Source of the DNA: Haematobia irritans
Taxonomy: Eukaryota; Arthropoda; Insecta; Diptera; Muscidae
Assembly (NCBI RefSeq): GCF_050003625.1
Contig: NC_134398.1
Location: forward strand, 74,577,635-74,641,634
Direction: 5' to 3'
Length of the DNA stretch: 64,000 nt
The notes under the pieces were generated by a model, which was not told where the DNA came from, made no database searches, and saw only the letters and a list, made by a program, of their open reading frames with translations. Positions 1-10,822 of this stretch are shown here, one piece after another (position 1 is the stretch's first letter; every line of letters begins with the position of its first letter). Made by a program: the position numbers and the translations under genes.

Positions 1-246
1 TTAATCCAATATCGCTCCCTGTAAAATAGCGCTCCAAGCTACCTAAAAAAACGCCGCTTTCTATGTGCGAAATAATGGTTTCCATAAAAATTTTTCGCAA
101 GAATGAACATAGTACCGGCCTTTAGCTAAGTTAATTTTCGTTGTGGTTACGAAAAATGAACTACATTACAGTAAATTTGTTGAACTATGTGAAAGTTAAA
201 ATGGTCCTTAAATTTACAAGACACTTTTTTTCTGTGTATGCATGAG
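1..246. other. unassigned left flank
   Basis: AT-rich sequence left of the BEL/Pao element. I see no open frame, LTR end or familiar repeat. The last five bases (242-246, ATGAG) are the left copy of the target duplication of the element that follows. Confidence 0.5.
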
Positions 247-850
247 TGTTCATGCGAGAAATTGCTGTATTGTCATCATTTACGCATGTAATACAGCGTG
301 GACTAATTGACACTCGCATGTCCGTCACTGACCTCGGTTGTGGTCGGCGTCATATTTGTTTTGTTTGACATTGGTTTTCTAATAAAAAAAAAAGAAATTA
401 ACAAAAGCGCCATATTGTAATTTGAAGTGAGAAAGTAAAGAAGTAAGTAGAAGTGAAATAAAATAATTCCAAACTTTATACAAATATTTATATTGCCAAA
501 AAATACTGTAAAATAAATACTGAATTATTGTGTAAAAAGAAAGTGCCTTCTAGTGTATTTATTTGGTAAACAAACAGTGAATTTACTCCTTGGGAAATTT
601 TGTATTGGTTATCCCTTTGGGAAAAGTGTTTGATCAAAAGAAAGATCTATTTGTTTTGCCCCAGAGGCACTCCAATACGATCAGCGTGTGAAAATAAATT
701 TAAATTCCCCATCGGGAAAGAATAATTAAATTGTATCCAAAGACGGGACGTCTTAACTACCGACAAAAATATAAAGGTAAACAAGCGAGGGTGACCGAAT
801 CTGGAGGTTTTGGTGACCACCCTCTGGAACGTTGGCTATTGACCCCAACA
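247..850 (+). repeat. 5' LTR of the BEL/Pao element (604 bp)
   Basis: Starts TGTTCATGCG and ends GACCCCAACA. It aligns along its whole length with 12391-13020 with a handful of substitutions. The right LTR carries about 28 extra bases near 12810-12838 that this copy lacks. Confidence 0.92.
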
Positions 851-2698
851 TATGGTCCTTCGTAAACCGGCAAAGCCAGCAAAAGAGAAATAGATTGATA
901 TGGTCCTTTAGAAGCCGTCAAATTTTGGACATAAACACCAGCAATCCCAGAGAAGGAAATCGGTAAATTCAATAAACAAACAGACAAAAAATAATTGGAT
1001 GAAAAGTATGTACTCAATATTATTTTGTAAAAATTATATTGTGGTGGACATACATACTGGCTCGGCTGCGTGGATCTTCCTCAAAAATTGTGGACAATTT
1101 TGAAAGTTATTTGTTACATAACTCGTCCAAAAATTTTCAAGGCCAAGTCGTCATCAAAGTGATACCGTTACCTTTCCATTCTTCTTGTCTCCTTTATATT
1201 CTCCTTTGTTGGTGTTGTATTGAACCGGCAAATTGCTTGTTTACATTTTTGCATTTTACACTTTGTGCACTGAAATTTGGCAACAACCCCCATCTCTTCA
1301 CTTGTTGCCCATGCTTACATCGATCATTTGGATTTTTGTTGCACGCATGTGATGTGGAGTTTGAAGACATAATTCTGCCGACTCGCTGCTCTTATTCTAA
1401 TGCGTTGTTGTGCTTACTCTTTCTCCTTCTAAGTTTCGCTCACTGCCCTTGATTTCGAAACTTTACTTATATACCTGTGTGTGTTTGTTGCTGTTTTTAT
1501 TTACACAGGAGAAATACCAAATACATAAAGCACAACAAGGGGCATAGACAATATTGGAAAACAAGATATTGTCTTATATACTTGCACAGTGGCGCAAGGT
1601 TAAAAAAATGGTATATATAAATGATGAAATCTAAAAAATAATCTTCCTTTTGGGAAATGGAAATCTGGCTCACAAGTGTTGTAGAAGTAACATTCGATGG
1701 AATCCTTGTTTGTGTCTATGGATTTTTGTGAATTCGAATTTTAGCTCTAAGGGGCAATTACATGAATTTAGTATCATTGGAAATCATACACTGTGAAAGT
1801 CTGGTTGGAGAAGACTTTGTTTGATAAATTGTTTGTACTTGGGCAAACGACAGTACATGATTGATACAGTGGGTCAGAAGAGAAGAAACTTTTATTTGGA
1901 AAATTTTGAATTTAAAATTGTATACTTTGAATTGATTGCATATATCAAATTGATCACACTACATATATCTACACTGAGAGAAAATTTTGTGAGAAAAAAT
2001 TTGTTGAAGAATTATTGGATTTTTTCACTTATATACTGAACAATACTGTCTCGTGATTGTGATAAGTGGATCGACCAAACATTATTGACTTACAAAATTA
2101 ATTGGAAAACATTGTGAATCAGTACTCATCCGTTGGGATATCGGAATTTTTGAAGAAAATTTGAGGTTTTGGCTTGTTCTAAATTTTTTTTTCATTTGGC
2201 CCGTTAATGAAAAAAAAATCGTGGAGTTTGAATTTTCTCGTGGGAGAAATTAAAATACTTGAAAATAATATTGGAATTTAATGAGCATACTAAATTTTGC
2301 AAAATATTTGAATTGCAAAAAGGAAATATTGGAGATTTTTCCGTTTGATTTGTAAATCTTGCTCATAAGATAAAAATTGCTGAATACTTTTTCTTGGCGT
2401 TAATAACAATAATTAATAAAATTTGGAGATCAATATATTGTATTGTATAGTGGGAAAATTTTCATTTGGGAAAATTTTGGTATTCATTTGTAAACGAAAT
2501 TCTTATGAAACAATATTGATTGTTTCTTGGAACAAATTCAATTTTTTGCGAATTTGGAAAAAGAAATTTGGAGAATTTTGGAATTCGATATAAAGAAATC
2601 GTTTGATCGGCAAACATAAATAACTTTCTCATTTCATTGTTTCACTGCCTCTAAAACAAAAGTTTGTAGTTGTGAATCAAATTATTTTCTCTGTGAAA
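851..2698 (+). other. BEL leader: primer-binding region and long 5' UTR
   Basis: Sequence between the 5' LTR and the gag ATG. The bases right after the LTR (TGGTCCTTCGTAAACCGG, from 852) occupy the primer-binding position, and I do not assign the tRNA. The remaining ~1.8 kb is AT-rich with several short open frames (for example 1039-1452) whose products resemble nothing I know. I treat them as chance ORFs in a long leader. Confidence 0.6.
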
Positions 2699-3826
2699 AT
2701 GTCGACCTTTGAAGACCTTGTGGCTCAGTGTGAGGAGATTGTGTCTTTCGAAGAAAATCTTTCTGGAACCGACTCCTCAAGGTATAATTTATCTGAAATT
2801 GAACCAGATGAAGAAGAAGTTCGTCTGTTATGGGCAGCATGGAAACAGGCACACAAGAATTGCGTTTCAGACACTGAGTGTTATAAAAAGAATAGAGAAG
2901 CGATAAAAACGAAAAGGAAATTAGCTCATGAAAGCTATATAAAATGTGTTAGTACTTTCGGAGAATGGAAGAAAAAAATTAAAGCTAATCCGATTTCTGC
3001 TAAGACTTCGTCTTCCTCAATAGCTGTCCCTCCGTGCGATACGGAAATTTTTCACGGGGACTACGTATCATGGCCTGGTTTTCGTGATTTGTTCACGGCC
3101 ATATACATCAATAATAAAAAAATTAGTGCTGTTGAGAAATTATACCATCTTTTTCAAAAGACAAGTGGAGAAGCAAGGGAAATTAATCGTCATATCCCGC
3201 TAACAGCTGAGGGCTTTTCAATTGCGTGGGATAATCTAAAGAATCAATATGAAAATAAAAGGATTCTAATTAATTCTCAATTGAGAAATCTTTTTAATTT
3301 GACTCCCTGTGGACAAGAATCTGCAAATGGCCTTAAGAGACTTCAACGTGATGTCACAAATTGTATTTCGGTTTTGCAATTGTATAAAATTGATGTGAAA
3401 TCTTGGTATCCAATATTTGTATATCAATGTTCCACTAAGATGCCTAAACTAACGCTTTCTCTGTGGGAACAATCATTAGTAAATAAAACTGAAATGCCTC
3501 GTTGGCAGGATTTGAATAAATTTCTGACTGAAAGATTTCAAGCGTTGGAAAGCGTTTCGGATATAACTGGCTCTATTGGTTCACAACTTTCTCAGAATTC
3601 TCATCCGAAGTTCAATCAATATGATAACTCGAAAAAATTTAAAGTTCATCATACAAAAGTGAATGAGAATAAATGCAGCTTGTGTAAAGGGTCTCATTCA
3701 TTAAAATCTTGCACAACGTTTCTCAATATGGAATTCAGAAATAGATTAAATGTTGTCCGAAAGGAAAATAGATGCATTTATTGTGTGGCTCAGGTAGGTC
3801 GTCTGCTTGTTCAAAGTGTAATTTGA
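2699..3826 (+). CDS. gag: BEL/Pao Gag (capsid/nucleocapsid), C-terminus frameshifted
   Basis: Gag-like protein of the BEL/Pao element, the structural protein that would form the virus-like particle. The ATG at 2699 is preferred over the non-ATG opening of the frame at 2672. The first ~110 residues are acidic to basic and coiled-coil-like; then comes a capsid-like region (PCDTEIFHGDYVSWPGFRD, about residue 115) typical of the DUF1759 domain of Pao Gag. A Cys-rich region near the end (CSLCKGSHSLKSC, then CIYC) is the nucleocapsid zinc region. The frame runs off into a stop at 3826, while the rest of the zinc region continues in another frame from about 3772, so a small indel separates gag from protease. 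Confidence 0.82.
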   Translation: MSTFEDLVAQCEEIVSFEENLSGTDSSRYNLSEIEPDEEEVRLLWAAWKQAHKNCVSDTECYKKNREAIKTKRKLAHESYIKCVSTFGEWKKKIKANPISAKTSSSSIAVPPCDTEIFHGDYVSWPGFRDLFTAIYINNKKISAVEKLYHLFQKTSGEAREINRHIPLTAEGFSIAWDNLKNQYENKRILINSQLRNLFNLTPCGQESANGLKRLQRDVTNCISVLQLYKIDVKSWYPIFVYQCSTKMPKLTLSLWEQSLVNKTEMPRWQDLNKFLTERFQALESVSDITGSIGSQLSQNSHPKFNQYDNSKKFKVHHTKVNENKCSLCKGSHSLKSCTTFLNMEFRNRLNVVRKENRCIYCVAQVGRLLVQSVI

Positions 3827-4167
3827 AACACCATAACTTAATGCATAAAAATAAATCGCCTCAAAACAATGTTTCCAATACGAATGAAAACAGAGATCTT
3901 CCTAAATCTTCAACAACAAATAACGGCGTACAAGACGACGAACCCTCGACTTCCTCAAATGCTCGTGCTTTTCATACTTCTGCCTCAAATAGAACAATGT
4001 TAGCCACTGATTTGATAAATATTTTGAAAAATGCTGTTGCGTATAAAGCTAGGGCTTTAATTGATCCCTGTTCGGACGATAAATTTATTTCCTCACGTCT
4101 TCAAAAGACTTTGAAATTACCTACAAATTCTGTCTCTGCTGATATATCTGGCTTAGGTGGTTTTTAA
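3772..4167 (+). pseudogene. BEL/Pao nucleocapsid tail and aspartic protease N-part
   Basis: Continues the Gag zinc region in a new frame (CSKCNLKHHNLMHKNK), then a low-complexity Ser/Thr/Asn linker, then the start of the retropepsin domain with LIDPCSDDKFIS around residues 104-115. That matches the position of the DUF1758-type protease active site, although the usual Gly/Ser after the catalytic Asp is changed (Pro-Cys). The frame stops at 4167 and the protease continues from 4191 in another frame, so the product is broken. Confidence 0.7.
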
Positions 4168-4190
4168 CCAAATGTTCCAAAATTGCTTTC

Positions 4191-5915
4191 TTGAAAATTG
4201 GATCAAGAAAAAATGAATCTTTCTCATTGGAATTAGAAGCGTTAGTTGTGCCTGATATAACAGGCAATATTCCCACACATTCTATTGAGAATAGTTGTAT
4301 AGAGAAAATCCCAATGATGGATTTGGCAGATCCTACATTTTATGAAAGTGGCCCCGTAGATATCTTACTCGGAGGAAATATTTATCCAATTATCTTGCTC
4401 AATGGAGTACAAAAAGGCATTCTTGGTTCTCTGATAGCCCAAGAAACAGTTTTTGGCTGGATATTGACCGGCCCAACTGAGAATTCAACACAAAAAATAA
4501 TGGTTCGCGTTTCTTATTGTACTAAGGTATCATTACAAGATCAACTTGCCAAATTTTGGACAATAGAAGAAGTTCCCAAAAAATGTAAACTTTCATTTGA
4601 GGATCAAAAATGTGAAGAAAATTTTCGATCGACTACTGTTAGAGATCCTGATGGGAGATATACTGTAAACTTGCCCTTTCGGTCGGATTTACCATTTAGA
4701 CTTGCTTCTGACTCAAGTCGATATATTGCTTTGACCCAATTTTTAAGAAATGAGACTTCTTTGATTCGTAGGCCGGAGCATAAATCGGAATATGACAAAG
4801 TCATTGTAGAATATTTGACTCTAGGACATATGGAAAAAGTTGATCGCCCATTATCGAGCAATGGAACTTATTTTTATTTGCCTCATCACGGGATATTCAA
4901 ACCTGATAGAACTACAACAAAGTTGAGGATATTGTCAAAAAGATATTGTCTCACTTGTTTTAAATTGGCGTCTAACCGATTTGTTTTTAATGCTGCCATT
5001 AGCAAAATGTATAGACAAATTTGGGTCAATTCAAATCAAGCCTCATATCAGCGTATTTTATTTAGATCTTCCCCAAACGAGGAAATTACCGATTACCAAT
5101 TGAAAACGGTAACCTTTGGCATAAATTGCGCCCCTTATTTGGCTCTTAGGACGCTTTTAAAATTGGCAGAAGATGAAGAATATAATTTTCCACTTGGCTC
5201 AAAAATGCTGCGGGAAAATATGTACGTTGATGACGCATTGGTCGGAGTTCATACCATTGCCGAAGGTCTAAAAGCGAGGGATGAATTAATTGGTATTTTG
5301 ACTTCTGGTGGGTTTGAATTACGTAAATGGACATCCAACTCTAAAAATATACTAGATGGACTTCCTCGTGATCACCTATTAAGAGAGGACTTTTTGGAAT
5401 TTGATGATAAGAGTTCAGCGAAAATACTTGGTATTAGGTGGAACGCTTCCTCAGATTGTTTCTATTTTGTGATGGAAGAAATAGAAGAGAAAAATTCTTA
5501 CACAAAAAGACAAGTTTTGTCGATTATTGCCAAAATTTTTGACCCTTTGGGATGGCTTTCTCCAATTATTGTGAGGGCAAAAATTTTAATGCAGCAACTT
5601 TGGCTCGATGATATAGGCTGGGACGATCCCTTAAAGCCACTAACTCTTATCAGTTGGAAAAACTTTGTCTCTGATTCGAAGGGAATTGGTGATATTTGTA
5701 TACCCCGTTGGGTAAAATATTCTCCTGAGTGCATTGTACAAGTGCGTGGATTTTGTGACTCGTCGGAGTTAGCATATGCTGCAACTTTATATTTGAGAAT
5801 AGAAATTAATAATCAAATTTACACAAATTTACTGGTTTCCAAATCCAGAGTTGCTCCCCTAAAAAAGATGTCTTTGCCTCGACTAGAGCTATGTGGAGCT
5901 CTACTGTTGTCTTAA
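4191..5915 (+). pseudogene. pol: BEL/Pao Pol: protease end, reverse transcriptase, RNase H start
   Basis: A 574-codon frame. Residues ~1-110 hold the C-terminal half of the protease (DILLGGNIYP, GWILTGP); ~150-450 the reverse transcriptase; then the Pao-specific region with TKRQVLSIIAKIFDPLGWLS and the start of RNase H (FCDSSELAYAATLY, LPRLELCGALL). The YVDD box is at residues 345-348. In motif A, where the family has F-x-A-D-I, this copy reads FNAAISKMYRQI, so the catalytic Asp (residue 269) is Ala. The sequence just before it (about residues 235-258) looks shortened or shifted compared with relatives. The frame ends in a stop at 5913-5915 and continues about 16 bp further on. The RT should be inactive. 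Confidence 0.85.
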
Positions 5916-6550
5916 TTTGTTGATTCTATTTTGCCTCAAGTGAAAATTCCAAAAACTAATTTATTTGCATGGTCTGACTCAACAATTGTTCTGTGTTGGT
6001 TAAGAAAACTTCCTCATACATGGACAACGTTCGTAGCAAACAGGGTTGCTATTATTCAAGAAAAAGTTGGTAATAACTGGCGACATGTGCCAACGGCTGA
6101 TAATCCGTCGGATCTAGCAACCCGGGGGCGAACTTCTTTAGAATTAAAGGATTGTAGTTTATGGTGGCATGGACAAATTTGGCTCAAAGAGAAAGAAAGT
6201 GAATGGCCTTTAAATATTTCGATCCCAGACACAACAGTTGAATCTAAACCTATAAAGGCTCATGTTGCTAGATCGACTATAGAAGAAGATATATTGGAAA
6301 GATTTTCTTGCCTCTCGAGGGCTATCCATGTAATATCATATATGTTCCGCTTCTTCCGACGCACACACCTTTCTCATAAAACGAAATACAAGTTTGAAAG
6401 CGTTCGACTCTCTGCAAAGGAACTTAGATTCACTCGTCTTCGTTTGATATCACTGTCTCAGAGAATTTATTTCTCTTCAGAATACGATTGTCTCATGAGG
6501 TAACAAAATTTGCCATCCGGTAGTTCTCTTTTTTTTCTTACTCCTTTCAT
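5916..6550 (+). pseudogene. pol: BEL/Pao Pol: RNase H end and integrase N-terminus, cut by insertion
   Basis: Readable mainly in 5931-6503. LFAWSDSTIVLCWLRK is the late RNase H motif, and HVPTADNPSDLATRG precedes the integrase of BEL elements. ELRFTRLRLISLSQRIYF is the run into the integrase zinc domain. An in-frame stop follows at 6501-6503. Downstream codons still look like Pol up to 6550, where the gypsy LTR interrupts. The reading resumes at 10823 on the far side of the insertion, which shows that the two halves were once continuous. Confidence 0.82.
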
Positions 6551-6707
6551 TGTTACATTTAAACACGATAGAGGCTGGTTGCAGACTGATTTTATTCAAC
6601 AACGAGAATTACAATGTAGGTGTCTTACATGCTATAGTTCATAAGCGATTAGTATAAGAGAATATTACATATGGTCATTAATCGTATACATATTCTAATA
6701 CATAACA
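6551..6707 (-). repeat. 3' LTR of the nested gypsy (157 bp)
   Basis: Appears identical to 10666-10822. Very short for a Ty3/gypsy LTR. On the + strand it runs from TGTTACATTT to CTAATACATAACA. Confidence 0.93.
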
Positions 6708-6750
6708 TTCCTCCAAACTTAAATTAAATATTCTATGTACTCTACTATCT

Positions 6751-9270
6751 TTAGTCAAATTCAATTATTTTCCTGCTCATACTTCGAGTAACTACTCCAC
6801 CTATCTTCGACTCGCCAAAATCCTGATTGTTTTCTAAAATCGGCTCCGGTTGTTCCCTTTCCTCCCTACAGATTTCGGATCCAGGACTGTCCTCTTGTAC
6901 TTCATTTCTTTGCGGAATAAGATAACTTTCTCTTTTGTACTTTCTCAATTGATCTATATGTGCCTGTTTTTCTACACCATTTACTAAAATACTGTATCTA
7001 TATTTGCTTAGTTTCCGCAAAATTCTACCTCTAATCCACTTGATAGAATTGGAGAAAATGTTCCGGTAGAGAATAATTTCATTATCTACGAATTTGACCA
7101 TATTAAGTCTGCGATTATTTTGCCTTTTCTGATTGGTACTGTTTGACTTAATTTCCGCATAACATGTCTTTTGTTGTTTTGAATTTTTGATGTTGTTGTC
7201 ACCACTTTCTTTAAGTATACTCAAAAGCGTTCTGGGCTTATATTTGAAAATCATATCAGCCGGAGCCGAACGGGTTGTTGTTGTAGGTGTATTTCTATAT
7301 TTCAAAAGGAAACGATCTACCTTCAACTGGAAATCCTCTGTTATCGTTCGTTTATCCATTAACGTCTTTCTCAAATTCGCTTTAAACGTCTGTACTGCTC
7401 TCTCTGCACCACCGTTCGATTGGGGGTGGTATGGTGGGGACTTTAGAGCTGTTATGTTATTTTTAGTACAGAAGTCCAGGAACTCTCTCGAATTAAAAGG
7501 TGGTCCATTGTCACTAACGATCTGTCCTGGCAACCCAAATATATTAAAAATAGAACGACATTTCTCAATAACTGCACGCGCCGTCGTAGCTGACATTACA
7601 GCTGCCTCAATCCACTTTGAGTAACTGTCATAAATTATCAGTATCTGACGTCCATTTAAGGAACAAAAATCCACGTGTATTCTTTCAAACGGATATTCAC
7701 AAGGTGGCCAAGAACACAAGTGGCTAGATTTGGAACGTTGGTTCGACTGACAATTGGTACAATTACTAACAAATGTCTCTATATCACCATCGATACCTGG
7801 CCACCACACCACAGTTCGAGCCAATGCTTTACTTCTAACCATACCAACATGCTGATCATGTAGTAGTCGTATTACTTCTGATCGTAACCCCTCCGGTATA
7901 ACTATGCGGTCACCGTAGAACAGACAGCCATTCTCAGTTGCCAGAGAGTCTCTCTTTTTAAAATATTTCAACAATTCGCCTGATATTTCTCTTGGCCATA
8001 TACCCGTGAGGGTACTTTCATATGCTGCCCTCAGCACTAAATCGACCTCCATACCTCGTCTTACAGAGTCCATAGTCATTGGAAAATTATAAACTTTTAG
8101 AGAATTAATACTGTCTGTATCTATGCCCGTTCCCAATGGGAGTGGTAACCGAGACAAAGCATCCGCGTTTGCCATCTCTTTGATGTCATATGTGTACATT
8201 GAAAGAATAATAGCCCATCTTTGAAGCCTGTTGGCCGCTACACTTGGAATATTCTTATTGTTACCAAAAATGGCTCGAAGAGGCTGATGATCAGTATGAA
8301 TCGTGAACTTCAACCCATTAATATATTTGTGAAATTTGTTCACAGCAAATATAATGGCCAATGCTTCTTTATGCAGCTGTGAATAATTACGCTCTGCTTC
8401 ACTCAATGTGCTTGAAGCAAATAACACGGGCCTCTCCACCCCATCCACTATGTGCGACAATACACCACCAACCCCGTATGGACTAGCATCGGTCGAAATT
8501 ATTATAGGTTTATGTGGGTCATAATGGGTCAACAACTCTATATCGTTCAATAACTGTTTACTCCGCTGAAAACATACACGGTGCATCTCTGTCCATTGCC
8601 ACCTAACATTTTTACCCGTTAGATTATATAAACATTGCAACTCTCCTGATAAATTGGGAATACATTTATTGTAGTAATTGACCATACCTAAATATGACTG
8701 TAGTTGAATCTTATTGACGGGCTCAGGCGCATTTAAAATCGCCTCCACTTTCACCCTACTGGGTTTAATTCCATCAGAATTTATAGAGTAACCTAAATAC
8801 TCAATATTGTCCTGGAAAAACATACATTTTTCCAAATTTACCTTCACATTGTATTCGAGTAGTCGATCAAGCACGCGAACAACATTTTGCCTACAATCCT
8901 CAAAGATATTTCCTCCTATCAAAATGTCATCGAAATAAACTTGAACATTTTGCAACCCTCCTAAAATTTGATCGATAATAGAACAAAATATTTGCGGTGC
9001 TGTTTTTAACCCAAAAACAAGCCTCGTAAATTGAAAAAGGCCTATGTGTGTATTAACCGTCAGCAACTCTCTTGATCTTTCAGAAACCTGAATCTGTAAA
9101 TATGCCCCTCGTAAGTCTATTTTTGTGAACACTTTCCAGCCAGCCATGGACGGTAGAATGTCGTCTATTCTGGGTATCACACTGTGTTCCATTTCTACAA
9201 ATTTATTTATGGTCCGTTTGCAGTTTACACATAGTCGTATAGATCCATCACCTTTATTCACTATCACCAA
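6751..9270 (-). CDS. pol: gypsy Pol: RT, RNase H and integrase (839 codons)
   Basis: A long uninterrupted Pol frame. Reverse transcriptase covers residues ~1-215, with TKIDLRGAYLQI (Asp52) and YFDD at 112-115. RNase H spans ~255-375: STDASPYGVGG (Asp261), KEALAIIFAV (Glu302), HTDHQPLRAIF (Asp327). The integrase zinc domain is around HDQHVGMVRSK...CTNCQ, followed by the DDE core (IHVDFCSL, VSDNGPPF, and Glu in GGAERAVQTFK), so the three catalytic acids are present. The start shown is only the first codon of the frame: the N-terminus of RT lies in the preceding, shifted frame and some codons around 9264-9290 appear lost. Function of this copy is therefore doubtful although the C-terminal enzymes look intact. 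Confidence 0.9.
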   Translation of the reverse strand: MVIVNKGDGSIRLCVNCKRTINKFVEMEHSVIPRIDDILPSMAGWKVFTKIDLRGAYLQIQVSERSRELLTVNTHIGLFQFTRLVFGLKTAPQIFCSIIDQILGGLQNVQVYFDDILIGGNIFEDCRQNVVRVLDRLLEYNVKVNLEKCMFFQDNIEYLGYSINSDGIKPSRVKVEAILNAPEPVNKIQLQSYLGMVNYYNKCIPNLSGELQCLYNLTGKNVRWQWTEMHRVCFQRSKQLLNDIELLTHYDPHKPIIISTDASPYGVGGVLSHIVDGVERPVLFASSTLSEAERNYSQLHKEALAIIFAVNKFHKYINGLKFTIHTDHQPLRAIFGNNKNIPSVAANRLQRWAIILSMYTYDIKEMANADALSRLPLPLGTGIDTDSINSLKVYNFPMTMDSVRRGMEVDLVLRAAYESTLTGIWPREISGELLKYFKKRDSLATENGCLFYGDRIVIPEGLRSEVIRLLHDQHVGMVRSKALARTVVWWPGIDGDIETFVSNCTNCQSNQRSKSSHLCSWPPCEYPFERIHVDFCSLNGRQILIIYDSYSKWIEAAVMSATTARAVIEKCRSIFNIFGLPGQIVSDNGPPFNSREFLDFCTKNNITALKSPPYHPQSNGGAERAVQTFKANLRKTLMDKRTITEDFQLKVDRFLLKYRNTPTTTTRSAPADMIFKYKPRTLLSILKESGDNNIKNSKQQKTCYAEIKSNSTNQKRQNNRRLNMVKFVDNEIILYRNIFSNSIKWIRGRILRKLSKYRYSILVNGVEKQAHIDQLRKYKRESYLIPQRNEVQEDSPGSEICREEREQPEPILENNQDFGESKIGGVVTRSMSRKIIEFD

Positions 9271-10250
9271 TGGGCTTGCCTAGCACACAACCTTTTAATC
9301 TCATTTTCCACTTTTTCCCTTATTCCATACGGAACAGGACTAGCTTTACAAAATATAGGATATGACTCTGCCCTTAAAGTTATCTCTGCTTTAAATTTGT
9401 GTATCGTCGTTTCATTTGATTTTGAGTAAATGGTGTTATACTTTTTCAAAAATTCATATTTATTTGTCCATAATTCAGATTCGGATAAAGTTGTGTTAAT
9501 TTTGTTGCAACTATTCTCTACAAAATATTTTCTCCAATCTTGAAATATAACATCAAGCCAATTCCGGCCCAGCAAAGGAGAGAAATATTTTTGAGTATTC
9601 AAAACAGTTAATTCCAAATTATATACCTTATCTCCTATGTCACCCGAAATTATTTTCACTGTACTGCCGGTGTTAGTTATTTTGTTTTTATAAAAATATT
9701 TATCAAAATCTTGTTTACATATTACTGTAACACATGCTCCGGTATCTACTTCGAAATCGAATTCTCTTCCATTAACAAGAAGTTTAATTCTATGTGCTTT
9801 GTACTTAAGAGAGTTTATATTGTTTATAGCATTACACATTTCATAATCTTCTCTCTCTTCTTCGTTGTCTTCAAATAAGCTCTTAATTCCACCTTGTTTC
9901 ATTCTCTTTCTGCAATTCCTTTGAATGTGGCCTCTTCCTCTACAGTAATAACAAATGACATCACGATATTTGTCGGTGCAGTTGAAGTCAGCAGACTGCT
10001 TATTTTCCCTTCGTCTTTGATCACCACGATGCTCCATCCTCAGGTGTTCAGCCGTTGAATGTGGCAGAGTGTTTTTCATGTACCGTTTTTTCAGCATATT
10101 CATATTATTGTCTTCTTCTTTTATCATATCTACATTTGTTGTTGTCATTTCAATACAGTTTGCCAACTCTGTTGCTTTTTGAAATGTTCTCAATTCTGAT
10201 TCACTCAGTAGACGTTGTTGTATTTTTTTCATCACCAATTCCACAAACAA
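9264..10250 (-). pseudogene. gypsy nucleocapsid CCHC, protease and RT N-terminus
   Basis: A 328-codon frame that follows Gag after a frameshift. Residues 100-113 are a retroviral-type CCHC knuckle (CYYCRGRGHIQRNC). FEVDTGACVTVICK at 167-180 is the retropepsin active site (DTGA at 169-172), and LLGRNWLDVIF is the C-terminal protease motif. AESYPIFCKASPVPYGIREKVENEI leads into RT as in K02A2.6-like elements. It ends in a stop at 9264, where the sequence changes frame into the long Pol ORF. Confidence 0.85.
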
Positions 10251-10665
10251 ATTGTATAATGAGTGCTCTTTCTAGAAATTCACCGAAGTCGCAATTTTGA
10301 GCTTGTTGCTTTAATACAACAATAAAATCTGCCATACTGTCACCATGTTTTCTACATATTTTGAAAAATTTGTAACTCTCAGCTATGACATTTCTTTTCG
10401 GTTTGAAGTGTGCTTTTAATTTAGCCACAATTTCATCAAATTGAAAGTCATTTTCAGTGCGCGGCGCAGTTAATGATACTATTATTTTGTATAGATCTGA
10501 ACCACCAATGCTGCACAGATAACCCACTTTTTCATCATCTTTTACACCATTTAACTTTAATATATGATGAAGTCTCCGGATATATAAATCAAAGTCTTCA
10601 CACAAAACGAATGGCTCCGTTGAGCCAACAATAGGCTTCACATCGGTTTCAATTCTCGTCGCCAA
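10201..10665 (-). CDS. gag: gypsy Gag N-terminal part
   Basis: About 154 codons opening directly at the LTR/primer-binding junction with TTG-GCG-ACG; there is no upstream in-frame ATG. The content is Gag-like (FDLYIRRLHHILKLNGV, DDEKVGYLCSIGG, FDEIVAKLKAHFKPKRN, and a GDSMADF segment). It loses frame in a short A-run near 10225 (GATGAAAAAAATACA), after which the next frame carries on with the same protein. Either the element starts translation at a non-AUG codon or the original ATG was lost. Confidence 0.75.
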   Translation of the reverse strand: MATRIETDVKPIVGSTEPFVLCEDFDLYIRRLHHILKLNGVKDDEKVGYLCSIGGSDLYKIIVSLTAPRTENDFQFDEIVAKLKAHFKPKRNVIAESYKFFKICRKHGDSMADFIVVLKQQAQNCDFGEFLERALIIQFVCGIGDEKNTTTSTE

Positions 10666-10822
10666 TGTTACATTTAAACACGATAGAGGCTGGTTGCAGA
10701 CTGATTTTATTCAACAACGAGAATTACAATGTAGGTGTCTTACATGCTATAGTTCATAAGCGATTAGTATAAGAGAATATTACATATGGTCATTAATCGT
10801 ATACATATTCTAATACATAACA
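10666..10822 (-). repeat. 5' LTR of the nested gypsy (157 bp)
   Basis: Same sequence as 6551-6707. The Gag frame begins at the base adjoining it. Confidence 0.93.

Larger units (their letters stand above)
6551..10822 (-). mobile_element. Ty3/gypsy LTR retrotransposon (K02A2.6-like), nested in BEL pol
   Basis: A 4,272-bp element on the - strand with two 157-bp LTRs that look identical base for base, which implies a young insertion. On the - strand the LTRs read TGTTATG...TGTAACA. A polypurine tract (GTTTGGAGGAA, complement of 6708-6718) lies just before the 3' LTR. The bases after the 5' LTR (TTGGCGACGAGAATT) would be the primer-binding site. It encodes Gag, a CCHC knuckle, protease (DTGA), RT (YFDD), RNase H and integrase; no envelope gene is seen. 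I could not find a clean 4-6-bp target duplication (left flank TTTCAT, right flank CTGGAT). Confidence 0.93.

Noticed and set aside
1039..1452. 137-codon + strand ORF in the BEL leader
   Set aside because: Low-complexity hydrophobic product with no domain I know, in an AT-rich untranslated leader; likely chance.
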